Shown here piece by piece: positions 6,092 through 16,800 of a stretch of 27,276 nucleotides of DNA (within the stretch, counting starts at the first letter, position 1; the number at the start of each line of letters is the position of its first letter). The DNA lies in contig SVQS01000008.1 of the NCBI GenBank assembly GCA_015065205.1, positions 1 through 27,276 of the forward strand. Reading direction: 5' to 3'. A program made the translations under genes and the position numbers. A model generated the notes under the pieces. That model did no database searches, was not told the origin of the DNA, and saw only the letters and a list, made by a program, of their open reading frames with translations. The stretch is from Oscillospiraceae bacterium. Lineage in GTDB: Bacteria > Bacillota > Clostridia > Oscillospirales > CAG-272.

Positions 6092-9000
6092 TTAATTTTT
6101 GCTTTCCATTTTTCCGTGGATAGTGTTTTTATCTAAGTAGAAAAGCCCACTCCACTCGCCCCATTGTTGACGAGCTCCAAAAAATTGTTTTTCTCCTATA
6201 CAAGTCCAAAACAGAACATATTCTCGCTCTTTAAGAAACCGATCAAGATAGTCCTTTCTGAAGACCATACATCGATCTCTTTTGGTTCTTTGAACATTAA
6301 AAGATACCAACTCGTTTTCGGGAGAAAAATAATATCCGTCACCATTTAGAGAACGAAGGTTAAAATGCTCGATTATTTCTTTGCAAGGAACATCAAAAGA
6401 AATCCCTTCTCCTTTAGAGTAATCATTTTCTGCAGACCAAGATAGGGATGAAAATGATGGCATAATTTTACAAACTAGTTCTTCTTCCTCTATTTCTCTA
6501 ACTATTTCTTTATCAAACTCGAAGACGATATCTTCCCCTGTAGATATACTTTCTTTAAAAGAGGGATATTTGAATGTTTCTGTGTGAGTTTTGCCGGTTT
6601 TCAAAAAACAATCTTTCCAAATTTCGATAGCTCGATCATTGTATAAGAGGCACCAAGGATATTCTCCAACAAAGCCACTGAATTCGCTTGCTTCTGGAAA
6701 CCATCGACCGCAAAAATTCAAAGTGGCAAGTTTAGGTTTTAGTTGTTCCCAATCTTCTCTTCTCGCAAAATAAGCTTGAGATATAGACCAAATAGCTTGA
6801 TCACCTTTGTTATTAGGATCCACCCAGTTTCTTAATTCGGATTTTTTAAATAAGATTTCTTCTGAGTCATATAGTGATACCCATTGGTAACCTTGCTCGT
6901 CCTTATTTGAAAGTTTTTGTGCGTGACTTGAGAAGAATTGGCAATCATTTCTTTTCCAAGAGTCGATCTCGGTTGAAGTTGCATCTATATTAATAAATTC
7001 GTTAGATGTGTCGTTTGTATGCCACTGTATTTTTGGGGATTCCTGTTGTGAGTATACATTGGCCGTAGGGTCGAAATCCCTTACAAAAAATTCCCACAAT
7101 CCACTAAAAGGGTGCGATTCACCGTCACATCCTTTTATATTGTGATTATCTGACATTCTAGCCAAAATATGATGAAATGCAATCCACTGATATTTTTTAC
7201 CTATACGCTCTATCGTTCCACCACCCCGATCGAATCTGATCAATGAGCTGTAATCATATTCGCTAAATAGTTCATCATCGTATTTTAATGTGTCGCGAAT
7301 ATATTGCATTGCAAAATGGTACAAATTCAAAATGTCTGAGTTCTCAAACATATTAAGTGCTGCTTGAAATGTATATCTGCCAAAATCTCCATATAAGCCA
7401 GGATGTTGATAGTGGTTGGGGATCATTGAATGATTGATTCTGTTAAATCCACTTCGAGCCACGTCTTTTCTGTATTCTTCGGGTTGCACAAGGGGAATAT
7501 CCGGAGATGCATAGGGGGGAGCTATTTTTGAAATGTTGTACTTACTATTTCCATATTCAAAAACAAATCTTTCAATTATTAAGCGAGCGTACTCTCTTAG
7601 TAATATGTCTTGATACACAATATCTCGATCAAATATTGATTGATAGACATAATCAGCAAGCTTTGTGTACTCATCTTGGTGTTCTGCTTTGCGTTGTAAA
7701 CAGGCACCGAGCACTATACCATAAAGTCGTTCGATTACATATGGATCATTCACCGAATTGAATTTCTCTAACAGATATCTACAAAATTCAAAATTATACT
7801 TTAAGATAGCAATCATTGCTTTAGATGTCTTGTCTCGCAGTTTTCTATTAGAGGATGTTAACAGCCATGCGAAGAGCAATAGGCACAAACGAATGGTTTC
7901 TTTTGAAAAAGATTCGAATGAATTACCTTTTTCATAAAACTCAATAAGCTGATATAGTCTTGATTCTTCCGTATCTAATTCGTTTATATAAGTTGTCCAG
8001 CAAGCATCTCTTTTATCTATTGTATATAGATTTAGCTTTTCATGCAAAGTGTCAGCATTCAATGGGTGTGAAGATTTCATACTGTTAATTATAAGCGTAT
8101 TCCATACGGTCTCAGCACTGCCATATTTCGCGGCTATTTCGAAGAATGCTTCTTTTGTGATGTTGCTAGGATTTCTCCAAGAAAATGAAAGAATATAGTC
8201 TCTAGAGATTTCATACTGGTAATGATGAACGCAATCAATTATTTCTTGTAGTTCTTCACCATACTTATCAGCATATAAACCACAGATAAATCCTACCATT
8301 TCCAATGAATAATAGTTGTGTACAAAGCCGTCTTCATCTATATTCATTGTATTAGATTTGATTTCATTGATTAGCACAGTTTTGTCGGGATATTTATTAA
8401 TTAAATACTGTGCAGATAAATAATTTTCTAGCAGATTATAACTTACAAAGTATACTTCATCTTCACCACGAGGAGCAGTAAGGACAACACCACTTTGATT
8501 CAAAAATGATAAATATTCTAACTTTCTTGTTGATAAACCAAATTTATCCCAAAAACCGAGCTTGAGTACAATGTTTGATGGAATAGACTGGAGATGGTTA
8601 TTTAACTGCCATTCAATACACTCATTCAAAAAATATGGAAGCAGTTTGGATGCAGTAATTCCTAATTTTTCTTGTACTTCCTCGTCGGCTATTTTTATAA
8701 AATTGTCAAACAAAGATACCAGATTACAAGATTGCAAACTGTATGATTTGCAGAACATTTTTAAAAATAGGGGATTGGTCATTTCATGTTGAATATAATC
8801 GATAGGAGAGAACGCTATTCCATAGTAATTTAAAAATGAATTTATATTCTCTATCGAATTATATGAAAAGCCAAAATGCTTAATATGCAATAATTCTTTG
8901 TTTTCGATTTTAGAAAGCAAAGTATTCTTTAATAGCATTTTTTCATATCCTGTACGCAAGGAAAAAGCAATTTTGATATATTTATATGATTTCAGTTTTT

Positions 9001-10267
9001 CAATCAAACTAAGGATAAATGTATCCCACCGTTGCTGTTTGTTGCTTTCATTAATCGCATCGATGAATATAGTAGTAGGAGAATTATATCGCTCACCGAC
9101 CTCATTGCACAACTCCAAAAATTCATCAAATGAGACATTTATTCCTAATGATTGTACTAGCTGATTCGAAAAGGGTTCGTTTGACAGTAATGTTGTTCCT
9201 AACAATAATAAGGAAGGGTGATTGCTGTTCAAAATATTATTTGTTACTGTTGCAAATAATTGTGTCTTTCCAATGCCGGCATCGCCAGATAAGAGCAAGA
9301 GTTTATCTGATATTAACCGACGCTCTGATTCATTTATACCAATCATATTTGGGATGTTCAAAATGTACTTTAGCTCTCTAATATCAGTCTGTAAATTGTT
9401 CCATTCTTTGTATTTTTTAGCCTCGTACAGATTTGCGGCTTCCTCTTCTTTTTGTTGAAGCACATTGGAGGTGTGTTCAAAATCTTTGCTATATTTTAAA
9501 AGTAGCTGTTCGCGCCACAATACAGAATCGGCAATATTACTAATACGAACGTCGGGGATGCCCTTAATGTGAGAAATTATTTTTTCGAGAGTGTCTTTAA
9601 GATTGCTATATGGTGAACTGTGTTTAATTATGTCTTCTATTGTAGCTTTTTTTCTGTCGTTTATCTTTTCTACGGCATTTTGTGTATGCGCAAAAAAGTT
9701 AATATTATTTTCTGTAGAGGTTACAACATTAAAATCAGGATTGTATCTTTCTGTTATTATAGTAGATACTTCACGGAATTTAGCTTTTAGCCATTCTAAA
9801 GTAAAACGGGTGGTGTTAAAATAAGACAAGGAAAGGCTGGGGTACTCAACAGCTTTATCTAGAATAGCGGTATTATCTACGGTAATGATACTTATATCTG
9901 CGGCGTTAAGTTCTGCTTCAATGCGCTTAAAAGAGGGGCAATTTCTATTGATGGTAAGATTACAGAATAAATATATAGTATCAATTTTCCCCGTATAGTG
10001 CTTAATTGTTTCTTGAGCAGAATGCAATATTTGTGAGTAGTCAACTTTGTGATTAAAATATTTGCTTTGATAACTAATTCTGTTTTTTGTATATTCTGAA
10101 TAGATAGGTTCTATTTCAACTCCTGGATTATTTGATTCTGAATGAAAAAAGGTGTTGTCGCCAAAAAACATTCTTTTAAACAATAGGCGACATAGATCCT
10201 CAAAAGCCATCCGCTGATTTGGATTGTGAATATTAAATTCTTCCCAAGATATCCTACCTGCTGCCAT
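6092..10267 (-). CDS. Avs-like STAND NTPase with Mrr-like nuclease
   Basis: A 1391-aa multidomain protein, probably an intracellular antiphage sensor. Residues ~1-140 look like an Mrr/PD-(D/E)xK nuclease: a FEDLCRLLF helix, GVEIEP with Glu51, and SYQSKYF with the Gln67-x-Lys69 signature. Residues ~173-182 (ERYNPDFNVV) match the RY(T/N)P-x-hNV signature preceding the ATPase in Avs proteins. The STAND core has Walker A GDAGIGKT (328-335) and Walker B TTIFIDAINE (398-407). The remaining ~900 residues are helical, as in the C-terminal sensor arm. In known Avs proteins a phage terminase or portal binds this arm and activates the nuclease. Nuclease type and length fit Avs4-like proteins best, but the ligand is not readable. 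GGAGGG (10273-10278) fixes the start. A lone gene with its own promoter and terminator. Confidence 0.85.
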   Translation of the reverse strand: MAAGRISWEEFNIHNPNQRMAFEDLCRLLFKRMFFGDNTFFHSESNNPGVEIEPIYSEYTKNRISYQSKYFNHKVDYSQILHSAQETIKHYTGKIDTIYLFCNLTINRNCPSFKRIEAELNAADISIITVDNTAILDKAVEYPSLSLSYFNTTRFTLEWLKAKFREVSTIITERYNPDFNVVTSTENNINFFAHTQNAVEKINDRKKATIEDIIKHSSPYSNLKDTLEKIISHIKGIPDVRISNIADSVLWREQLLLKYSKDFEHTSNVLQQKEEEAANLYEAKKYKEWNNLQTDIRELKYILNIPNMIGINESERRLISDKLLLLSGDAGIGKTQLFATVTNNILNSNHPSLLLLGTTLLSNEPFSNQLVQSLGINVSFDEFLELCNEVGERYNSPTTIFIDAINESNKQQRWDTFILSLIEKLKSYKYIKIAFSLRTGYEKMLLKNTLLSKIENKELLHIKHFGFSYNSIENINSFLNYYGIAFSPIDYIQHEMTNPLFLKMFCKSYSLQSCNLVSLFDNFIKIADEEVQEKLGITASKLLPYFLNECIEWQLNNHLQSIPSNIVLKLGFWDKFGLSTRKLEYLSFLNQSGVVLTAPRGEDEVYFVSYNLLENYLSAQYLINKYPDKTVLINEIKSNTMNIDEDGFVHNYYSLEMVGFICGLYADKYGEELQEIIDCVHHYQYEISRDYILSFSWRNPSNITKEAFFEIAAKYGSAETVWNTLIINSMKSSHPLNADTLHEKLNLYTIDKRDACWTTYINELDTEESRLYQLIEFYEKGNSFESFSKETIRLCLLLFAWLLTSSNRKLRDKTSKAMIAILKYNFEFCRYLLEKFNSVNDPYVIERLYGIVLGACLQRKAEHQDEYTKLADYVYQSIFDRDIVYQDILLREYARLIIERFVFEYGNSKYNISKIAPPYASPDIPLVQPEEYRKDVARSGFNRINHSMIPNHYQHPGLYGDFGRYTFQAALNMFENSDILNLYHFAMQYIRDTLKYDDELFSEYDYSSLIRFDRGGGTIERIGKKYQWIAFHHILARMSDNHNIKGCDGESHPFSGLWEFFVRDFDPTANVYSQQESPKIQWHTNDTSNEFINIDATSTEIDSWKRNDCQFFSSHAQKLSNKDEQGYQWVSLYDSEEILFKKSELRNWVDPNNKGDQAIWSISQAYFARREDWEQLKPKLATLNFCGRWFPEASEFSGFVGEYPWCLLYNDRAIEIWKDCFLKTGKTHTETFKYPSFKESISTGEDIVFEFDKEIVREIEEEELVCKIMPSFSSLSWSAENDYSKGEGISFDVPCKEIIEHFNLRSLNGDGYYFSPENELVSFNVQRTKRDRCMVFRKDYLDRFLKEREYVLFWTCIGEKQFFGARQQWGEWSGLFYLDKNTIHGKMESKN

Positions 10268-10296
10268 TTTATCCCTCCAAAAGTTTTTCTACCAAT

Positions 10297-10325
10297 AGTA
10301 TACCATATTCTTCGACATTTTTCAA
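10297..10325 (-). promoter_or_regulatory. Promoter of the Avs-like gene
   Basis: On the minus strand: TTGAAA (10320-10325), 17 bp, then TATACT (10297-10302) preceded by TGG, an extended -10. It lies 30 nt before ATG10267. Confidence 0.8.
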
Positions 10326-10481
10326 TCTTTTGTTATTATTTGTTTGGTTTACAAATTCAAGAATAGCGACAAAAATAGGTTAGCAAACTCCCTTAAAAGC
10401 GCATTTTTTCTCCCGTTTACCCATTCGCAAACAATCCCCGAATTTCTCTGAAAAGGGGCTCGCAAAAGGATAAAGGTCTGT

Positions 10482-10487
10482 TATAAT
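10482..10487 (+). promoter_or_regulatory. Extended -10 promoter before the tRNA-Cys-like locus
   Basis: TGTTATAAT: a perfect TATAAT at 10482-10487 with the TGN extension. The -35 position is poor (about three matches at 17 bp). A CCCC (10436-10439)/GGGG (10455-10458) inverted repeat lies just upstream. It would start a transcript of roughly 240 nt ending at the terminator at 10704-10736. Confidence 0.5.
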
Positions 10488-10495
10488 ATGAGCAT

Positions 10496-10530
10496 AAACT
10501 GGTTTCTAAACTGGTTTCCAATTGGTTTCC
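10496..10530 (+). repeat. Three tandem 11-12-bp repeats (AAACTGGTTTC)
   Basis: AAACTGGTTTCT (10496-10507), AAACTGGTTTCC (10508-10519) and AATTGGTTTCC (10520-10530) lie end to end just after the -10 element. They would be the first transcribed bases. Role unknown. Confidence 0.75.
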
Positions 10531-10574
10531 TTTTGACAGAAAAAGGTCAAAAATGCTCAAAAAAGGCTTTAAAA

Positions 10575-10590
10575 TGCACCACATGGTGCA
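10575..10590. repeat. Palindrome TGCACCA-CA-TGGTGCA
   Basis: Perfect 7-bp inverted repeat with a 2-bp centre, 3 nt upstream of the first base of the tRNA-like sequence. It could be a protein-binding site or a processing signal; nothing decides between these. Confidence 0.6.
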
Positions 10591-10593
10591 AAA

Positions 10594-10698
10594 AACGCCA
10601 TAGCCAAGCGGTAAGGCAGAGGTCTGCAAAATTTTCATCCCCGGTCCGGAACCCCCGTCGGAGCGCAGCGGAGGGCGGACTTCCGGGTGGCGCCTCCA
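10594..10698 (+). tRNA. tRNA-Cys(GCA)-like gene with expanded T-loop, probable pseudogene
   Basis: The D-arm (10603-10617), the anticodon loop CTGCAAA with GCA at 10626-10628, and the 3' part TGGCGCC-T-CCA with encoded CCA (10688-10698) match bacterial tRNA-Cys. Three things are wrong. The 5' acceptor strand is AACGCCA, leaving the first two pairs as A-C mismatches. The anticodon stem GAGGT/ATTTT relies on three G-U pairs. The T-stem strands CCCGG (10640-10644) and CCGGG (10683-10687) are separated by 38 nt instead of 7. The extra ~31 nt is GC-rich and can fold on itself (GTCCG with CGGAC). A strong terminator follows directly. It is either a dead tRNA gene hit by a small palindromic insert or a tRNA-derived element. 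Bacterial introns of this size in the T-loop are not known to me. Confidence 0.75.
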
Positions 10699-10703
10699 AA
10701 AAG

Positions 10704-10736
10704 AGAGACCAATCTTCGTGATTGGTCTCTTTTTTT
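10704..10736 (+). terminator. Strong terminator after the tRNA-Cys-like gene
   Basis: AGAGACCAATC (10704-10714), a TTCGT loop, GATTGGTCTCT (10720-10730), then six more T. A perfect 11-bp stem five nt past the encoded CCA. Confidence 0.93.
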
Positions 10737-10856
10737 GTAAACCGAAAGCCACGCGATAGTCGCGTGATTGGGAAAAGGCTATGCCGATGAATAGAAGGTG
10801 AACCAAAAGTTAACGCGGGATGTCTTTGCGAAAGAGCCCTCATAGAGTTTTATGAA
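10737..10856. other. Spacer with a short inverted repeat downstream of the giant gene
   Basis: It contains CACGCGA (10750-10756) and TCGCGTG (10760-10766), a perfect 7-bp stem with a 3-nt loop. No T run follows on either strand, so it is not a clear terminator for the giant gene ending at 10857. No open frame with a ribosome-binding site is seen. Confidence 0.45.
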
Positions 10857-13800
10857 TTACTCTTCAACAACTTCAATTTTGCCAATGCTGTTCGCTGCAG
10901 CGGAATCGTAATAGTAAGCCGTGTTGTTATCGCTTCCGCCAACCGCGGTGAAAGAATCCTCAGGGATATACGGAAGATCGGGAGCTACCTCTTCGCCATC
11001 TGCAGGGAGATCAGCAGACCATACAAGATACAGATCTCTGAAGTGTTGGGTCTTTACAACGCCGTCAGCAACTTTAATTGCGATCGTGTTTTCGCCTGCT
11101 TGGAGCTCGAAGCTCAAGCCGGTGTAATATGCGCTTTGGAGATAGTCGCTGTCGCGAACCATCATCGCTTCGTCAGCAGTTGCCCAACTGTAGGTTGCAG
11201 CGATCTTTTGCTCATAAGCGGTGTCTTCGTTGATTACAAAGGTTGCGCCACGTTCTCTTTGGTCCTTCAGACGAATGTGTACTGCCACCTCATAGATACC
11301 GGCCTTCTCTACGTTAACAGTGTAGGTGATGTGGTCGGTTGCAACACCGTCACCGCAGTATACGTGAGCGTAAGGCATTGTGCCGCTACTTGCACGAACC
11401 TCATCATATTCCCAATGGTTGCCTGTAGAATCCTTGAACGCATCCAGACGGATCGCATCGTTGAACTTTTCGGGAAGTGCTGCGGAGAACTTGTATACAT
11501 CAAGCGCACCGTCGCCGTCTGAATCAAAAGCAGAGGTTACGTCAGAGGTTGAAAACTCGTAATCGCAGTATACGCACTTGCCGTTTTCTACCTTGTGAGT
11601 GTGATAGTCGTCTACATATCCGCAAACGGTGCATACGCCCCAAGTCTTTTCAAATCTTTGTGCGTTGTTGAGAAGATCGACCTCGTAGCTATGCTCGGTT
11701 TCGCAGGAAGGAAGCTGACCGCAAACGGTGCAAATACCATCTTGGATGGTGTGACCGAGAGGAGCGATCCACTCATATGTGGTGCTGCCGCAAACGGAAC
11801 AAACGGCTTGACGCTCACCGTTTACCGTACAGGTGGGAGCAATGGTTTCTACCCACTCGCCCAGGGTATGGGCGAGTGGGAAAATCCATTCATATGTGTT
11901 TTCGTTGCAAACAGAACAAGTAGCTTTTCTCTCACCATAAGCGCCACAGGTGGGAGCAATGGTTTCTACCCATTCTCCAAGGGCGTGACCGAGAGGAGGA
12001 ATCCAATCATATACAGTCTCACCGCAAACGGTGCAGGTTGCACTCTTTTGACCGGACGCGGTACAGGTGGCTTCGTAATCTACTGTCCAATCACCTGCGG
12101 CGTGGCCAAGCGGGGGGATGTATTGTTGATATGCAATCACACCGCACTCACTACATCTTTGACTTGCTGTCCAACCTTCTGTTGTGCAGGTAGGAGCAAT
12201 AGCGGGAGTTTCCTCTACGATGGTATGCACGTGACCCTTTTGGAAAGAGGTTGCAATGTATCCTGCCGTTTGATTGTTCAACCAACGCACACGCAAAACA
12301 TAGGTAACGCCTGCTTGCAGGGTATATGTGATGCGGAAATTGAGACTGCCTGCACCGTCGTCATTCGTCATCAACTCTCTTCCGTTCGCGTCGAACAGAT
12401 GTGCATAGGGGTCGCCGCCGCTCACGTGAGATTCAAATATCCATTCCGCGGTTTCGTTGGAGATGATCGTGTACTCGATGTATCCGCCCTCAAAAACATA
12501 GTCCACTACGAACTCATTGTTTTGAATGGTATTATCTGCATCCTCGCTTCCAGGCAGATTATCGAAGACGATAGCATAATCGAAGTTATCGTCTGCTCCG
12601 TCAGGAACGAAGGAAATGCTGACTGCGTACATATCGGGAGTAAAGGTATCAATGCCGTAATCCTGACAGAGCATTTCAACCGCTGCTTGGATATCGGCAA
12701 CTGTGACGTACAAGCCAACGTACTCATCCTCAACAAAGTGGAATTGATCGTCCATCAGGAAGAGTAGGAATGCTTCTTCTATGAAACCGTCGATTTCCAT
12801 AGGCTCGTTGAGATAGATCATAACGTAAGGTGTGAAACGAACGGTTGTGTTCTTCCAATAACCAATAACGTATGCCTCGCCGTTGCCGTACTTCTCGGTC
12901 AGATCTTCCATCACGATGTCGCCGTTGGCGCCATTGATATTTTGCAGACCGCAGTTGCGGCAATAGTAGAGGTTATCGAAAAGGAGTACCCAGTTGTGTC
13001 CGATCGGGCTGACGGGTTGGTCGTCCCAATGAGCATCACATACAGGGCAGTAATGGCCACGCACACCGTATTGCGTACAGGTGGGAGGTGTTACTGTTTG
13101 ATAATACCACGTGGGGTGTGCATCCTCGGGCGCATACGTAGTGTTTGCTCCGCCGGAATTTGTGTAGGTATGAACGCGCTTACAGCCATTGGTAAAGTCG
13201 TAGGTGTAAGCATCTTGCCACCAATAATCGCCCTCGGTACGGCGGACGCAGAGAGTGAATTGATAACCCTTATAGTCCGTGTAAGTGTACTCATAAGTAT
13301 ACGAATATTCGGAGGAATTGCTATACTTTTCGGTACGAATATATCCGTTTTCACCAAACGGTGCTTCATACTCGGCATAGGAATACTCGTATTTCTCCCA
13401 AGTTTCAACGCCATTTGCATCAATATACTTGTGATAAGAAGACGTTTGATAATTGCCCCAACGGCCTTCGTGTGTACCTGCATATTCGTAAGTATACTCA
13501 CGGTACTTGTTGCAACCGTCGTCAAGCTTGTTCTCCCAAATTTCTTGTTGCTTGATGTGGATGCCTTGCTCGTTGTAGTAGTTGGTGAGGGAATAGTAAC
13601 TACCGCAATCGGGGCAAGTGTCAACGTATCCATTATCAACATTCGTACGCTCGTAGTTGTGGTAGGTGTACGTCTGTCCTGCAAATTCGTAGGTTACCTC
13701 GTGCTGACAGGTTCCGGTCGCTTCATCATAACCGAATTGAACTGTGAGATACTTGGATGCAGAGCAATCTGCGTTCTTGCGCCAATAGGTGGAATAACGA

Positions 13801-16800
13801 ATCGCAAATCCACACTGCGTGGGATCGGTAACCGCGCAGGTGTAAGTGTAGGAGTAAGAATGGAAGCTTCTATAGCCTTCAGCCGTTTCAAGTCCAACAC
13901 CGTGGAGCGTTCCTTCAACCCAGTTTACGGTGCTTCTGTGCTCAAATGCGCAATCGGAATCGGAAATGCTCAAACTTCTGTTGTAGCCGCAAGCACAGCC
14001 GTTGATCACTGCGTAACCCTCGCAAACGGCACCGTATTGCGTCAGATTAAAGCGAGCGATCTCCGCATTGTAGTGGTGATATACGTTGTTCGTATACTGT
14101 TCGTCACAGTAACGACAATCGTGGATAACGATAACGCCTTGGTTACAATCGGTTGAGCCCTCCATCAGCTCTACGCGAATTTCATACTCGTGGTAAACCT
14201 CGGAGGTCGTGCGAGCGCCAAAATCGATAAGCGCATTACCAACGCTCAAGGATTCCTCATAGTAGTAGGTTCTCAAGCAATTTTCGGTGTCATGCTCATA
14301 GCGGTAAGCGCGGTCAAAGCGAATGTTGCAATCACAAGAGGTCGTCCATGTTTCTACATACCAACGAATTCCCTCTTCATCTGTGTACTCGTTTGTGTTG
14401 TAGTTAGAACCGTGAGAACAAAGCATAAAGTTGACATTCGTGCTATATCCGCAAGCACAGGTGTTTACATACGCATAACCGCCGTCGGCACCGTACTCGG
14501 TGAAATCGTAGTACTCGGTTTGGAAGGTTACGTGACTCGTATAATAGCTCTCTCTGTGGTAATCACAATTCTTACAAGTGGTGACTACGGTAACACCTGC
14601 TTCACAATTTTGATTTGCTTCATCTGCAAAGGTGTAGGTGTGCTCGTATTCGTGACGCGTATCATAATGAGATTTGTAGCTACCCGAACCGATCTCGGTC
14701 TCGCCGATCGTATAGCTTTCGGTGTAATAGCGGTAGATGTCACAACCTTCTCTTTGGTCGTAATAATCACAAGTGCGTGTCAGACCGCAGGTGGGGCATC
14801 CATATACGTCAACGTAGTGCTTAACACCTGCTTCATCAACGTAATTCGAGTTAGATACGTGATTGTGGCTACAGTAGCTCCGATTGATACCCGTTTCCTG
14901 TCCGCAAGCGCAGCTGTAAACTTCAAGATATCCATAGCAAGCGCCGTATTCGGTGAAATCGTAATATTCGGTGCGGAATGTTGCGTGACGCGTGTAATAG
15001 CTCTCACTGTGGTAATCACAATTCTTACAAGTAGTGACTATGGTAACACCTGCCTCGCAGTTCTTGTTCGCTTCATCCGCAAAGGTGTAGGTGTACTCAT
15101 ATTCGTGGTGTGTACTGTTTTGTGACTTTGTGGTGTAAGAAGCGATCTCTACCTCACCCATCGTAAAGGTGTAGATATAGTAGCGATAGGTGTAGCAGCC
15201 TTCGTCTTCATAATAGCGATCTCTCGTGCGAGTCAAGCCGCAGGTGGGACACTGATATACGGTAACCGTATGCTCAACGCCGTTTTCATCCACAAAGGTC
15301 TCGCTGGAAACGGTGCTGTTAGCACAATAGTTTGCGTTCGCCTGCTGGTTGTATCCGCAAGCGCAGCTATAAATCTCAAGATAGCCGTGGCAAGCACCAT
15401 ACTCGCGGAGATCATAATAAGCGATACGATAGGTGTTGTGAGAGGTTGAGAACTGCGTTTGGGTAAGTCTGCCGCATTCGGGGCAAAGGTTTCCTCTGAA
15501 TACGCCGTCGGTACAGCTTGTTGCACCCTCAGTCAATACGGCAAATTCTTTAGCAGAATTGTGCTTGCAATTGGTAGTGGCTTGCATTGCATATTGCGTC
15601 AGAGTAAAGGCGATCGTTCCGCTCGTAGAGGAATTCAAGAAACGAATGCGATATACGTACGTTTTACCTGCCTCAAGATTTGTTGCAAGGTAGAATTGAA
15701 CGTTCCCCGCACCGTCATCGTTAGATGCCAACTCGATCAACCGACCGTCTACCAACTCGTAGAGGGTAACGTAGGTATCGCCGTTGGAATAGCTTTGAAT
15801 TGCAAACATTGCAGAGATTTCGGGAGTGAAGGTGTAATCGTAATAGTAGCTACCTTCGTGATATTCCAGAATTGCCTGTTGCATTTCAAATGTAACTTCG
15901 TCTCCGCACTTGGAACACTTAGCAGAAGCTATGGTAGTTTCCTCGCTGACGGAGACCTTTACGTCACCGTAGCTGTGGTTTGCACAGATCTCCTCTTTTA
16001 CGGAGCGGTACTTCTCTGCACCCGACAGACAAGCGACAAAGGTCGTTGTTTCTGTACGAGAGCAGCCGTTTTCGGTTACCTCAAGAACCTTGGAAACGGT
16101 GAGCGCACAGTTCTCGCAGGTGTACGTCTGTGTTTCTTCGTTGTAGTTAAAGGTATAATCGTTGAATTGAATGTTGAATTGTTCTCCGCAAGGACAACCG
16201 GAAACCTGAACGTTGTGGTTGTCGCAGCAATCATACCAATCGGAATAGAAAAGGGTATTATTTTGGTGATATGCACGGGTGGATTGCGAACGGTAATCGC
16301 AATTCTTACAGGTAGTCACTATGGTAACACCTGCGTCACAATTCTTGTTGGCTTCGTCGCGGAAGGTGTAGGTGTACTCGTATTCGTGATGTTCCCGATA
16401 CTGCGACTTCCAGCGTGCAGTACCGATCTCGGTCTCACCGATTGCATAGCTTTCGGTGTAGTAACGGTAGGTATAGCAGCCTACTCTTACTTCGTAGTAA
16501 TCACTTGTGCGCTTCAAGCCGCAGTTAGGACATTCATATACCTCAACGCGGTGCTCAAATCCTGCTTCGTCGGTGTAGCTATCAGAAGAAACAAAATTGT
16601 AAGCACAGTAATTGGCATTCGACCATCCTTCTTGACCGCAAGCACAGCTGTAAACCTCGAGATAACCGTAGCATGCGCCATACTTTGCGAAATCGTAGTA
16701 TGCTACACGGCGAGTGTTATGGCCATAATCTGTCCATTCGCTTACGTGGTCGCAATTACGGCAGATTTCGATGACGGTAACACCTGCTTCACAGTTCTTG

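Noticed and set aside
10417..10843. Two minus-strand open frames across the tRNA-like locus (129 and 98 codons)
   Set aside because: They are the antisense reading of a tRNA-Cys-like gene and its terminator (for example the LCLTAWLWR stretch), a well-known source of false gene calls.
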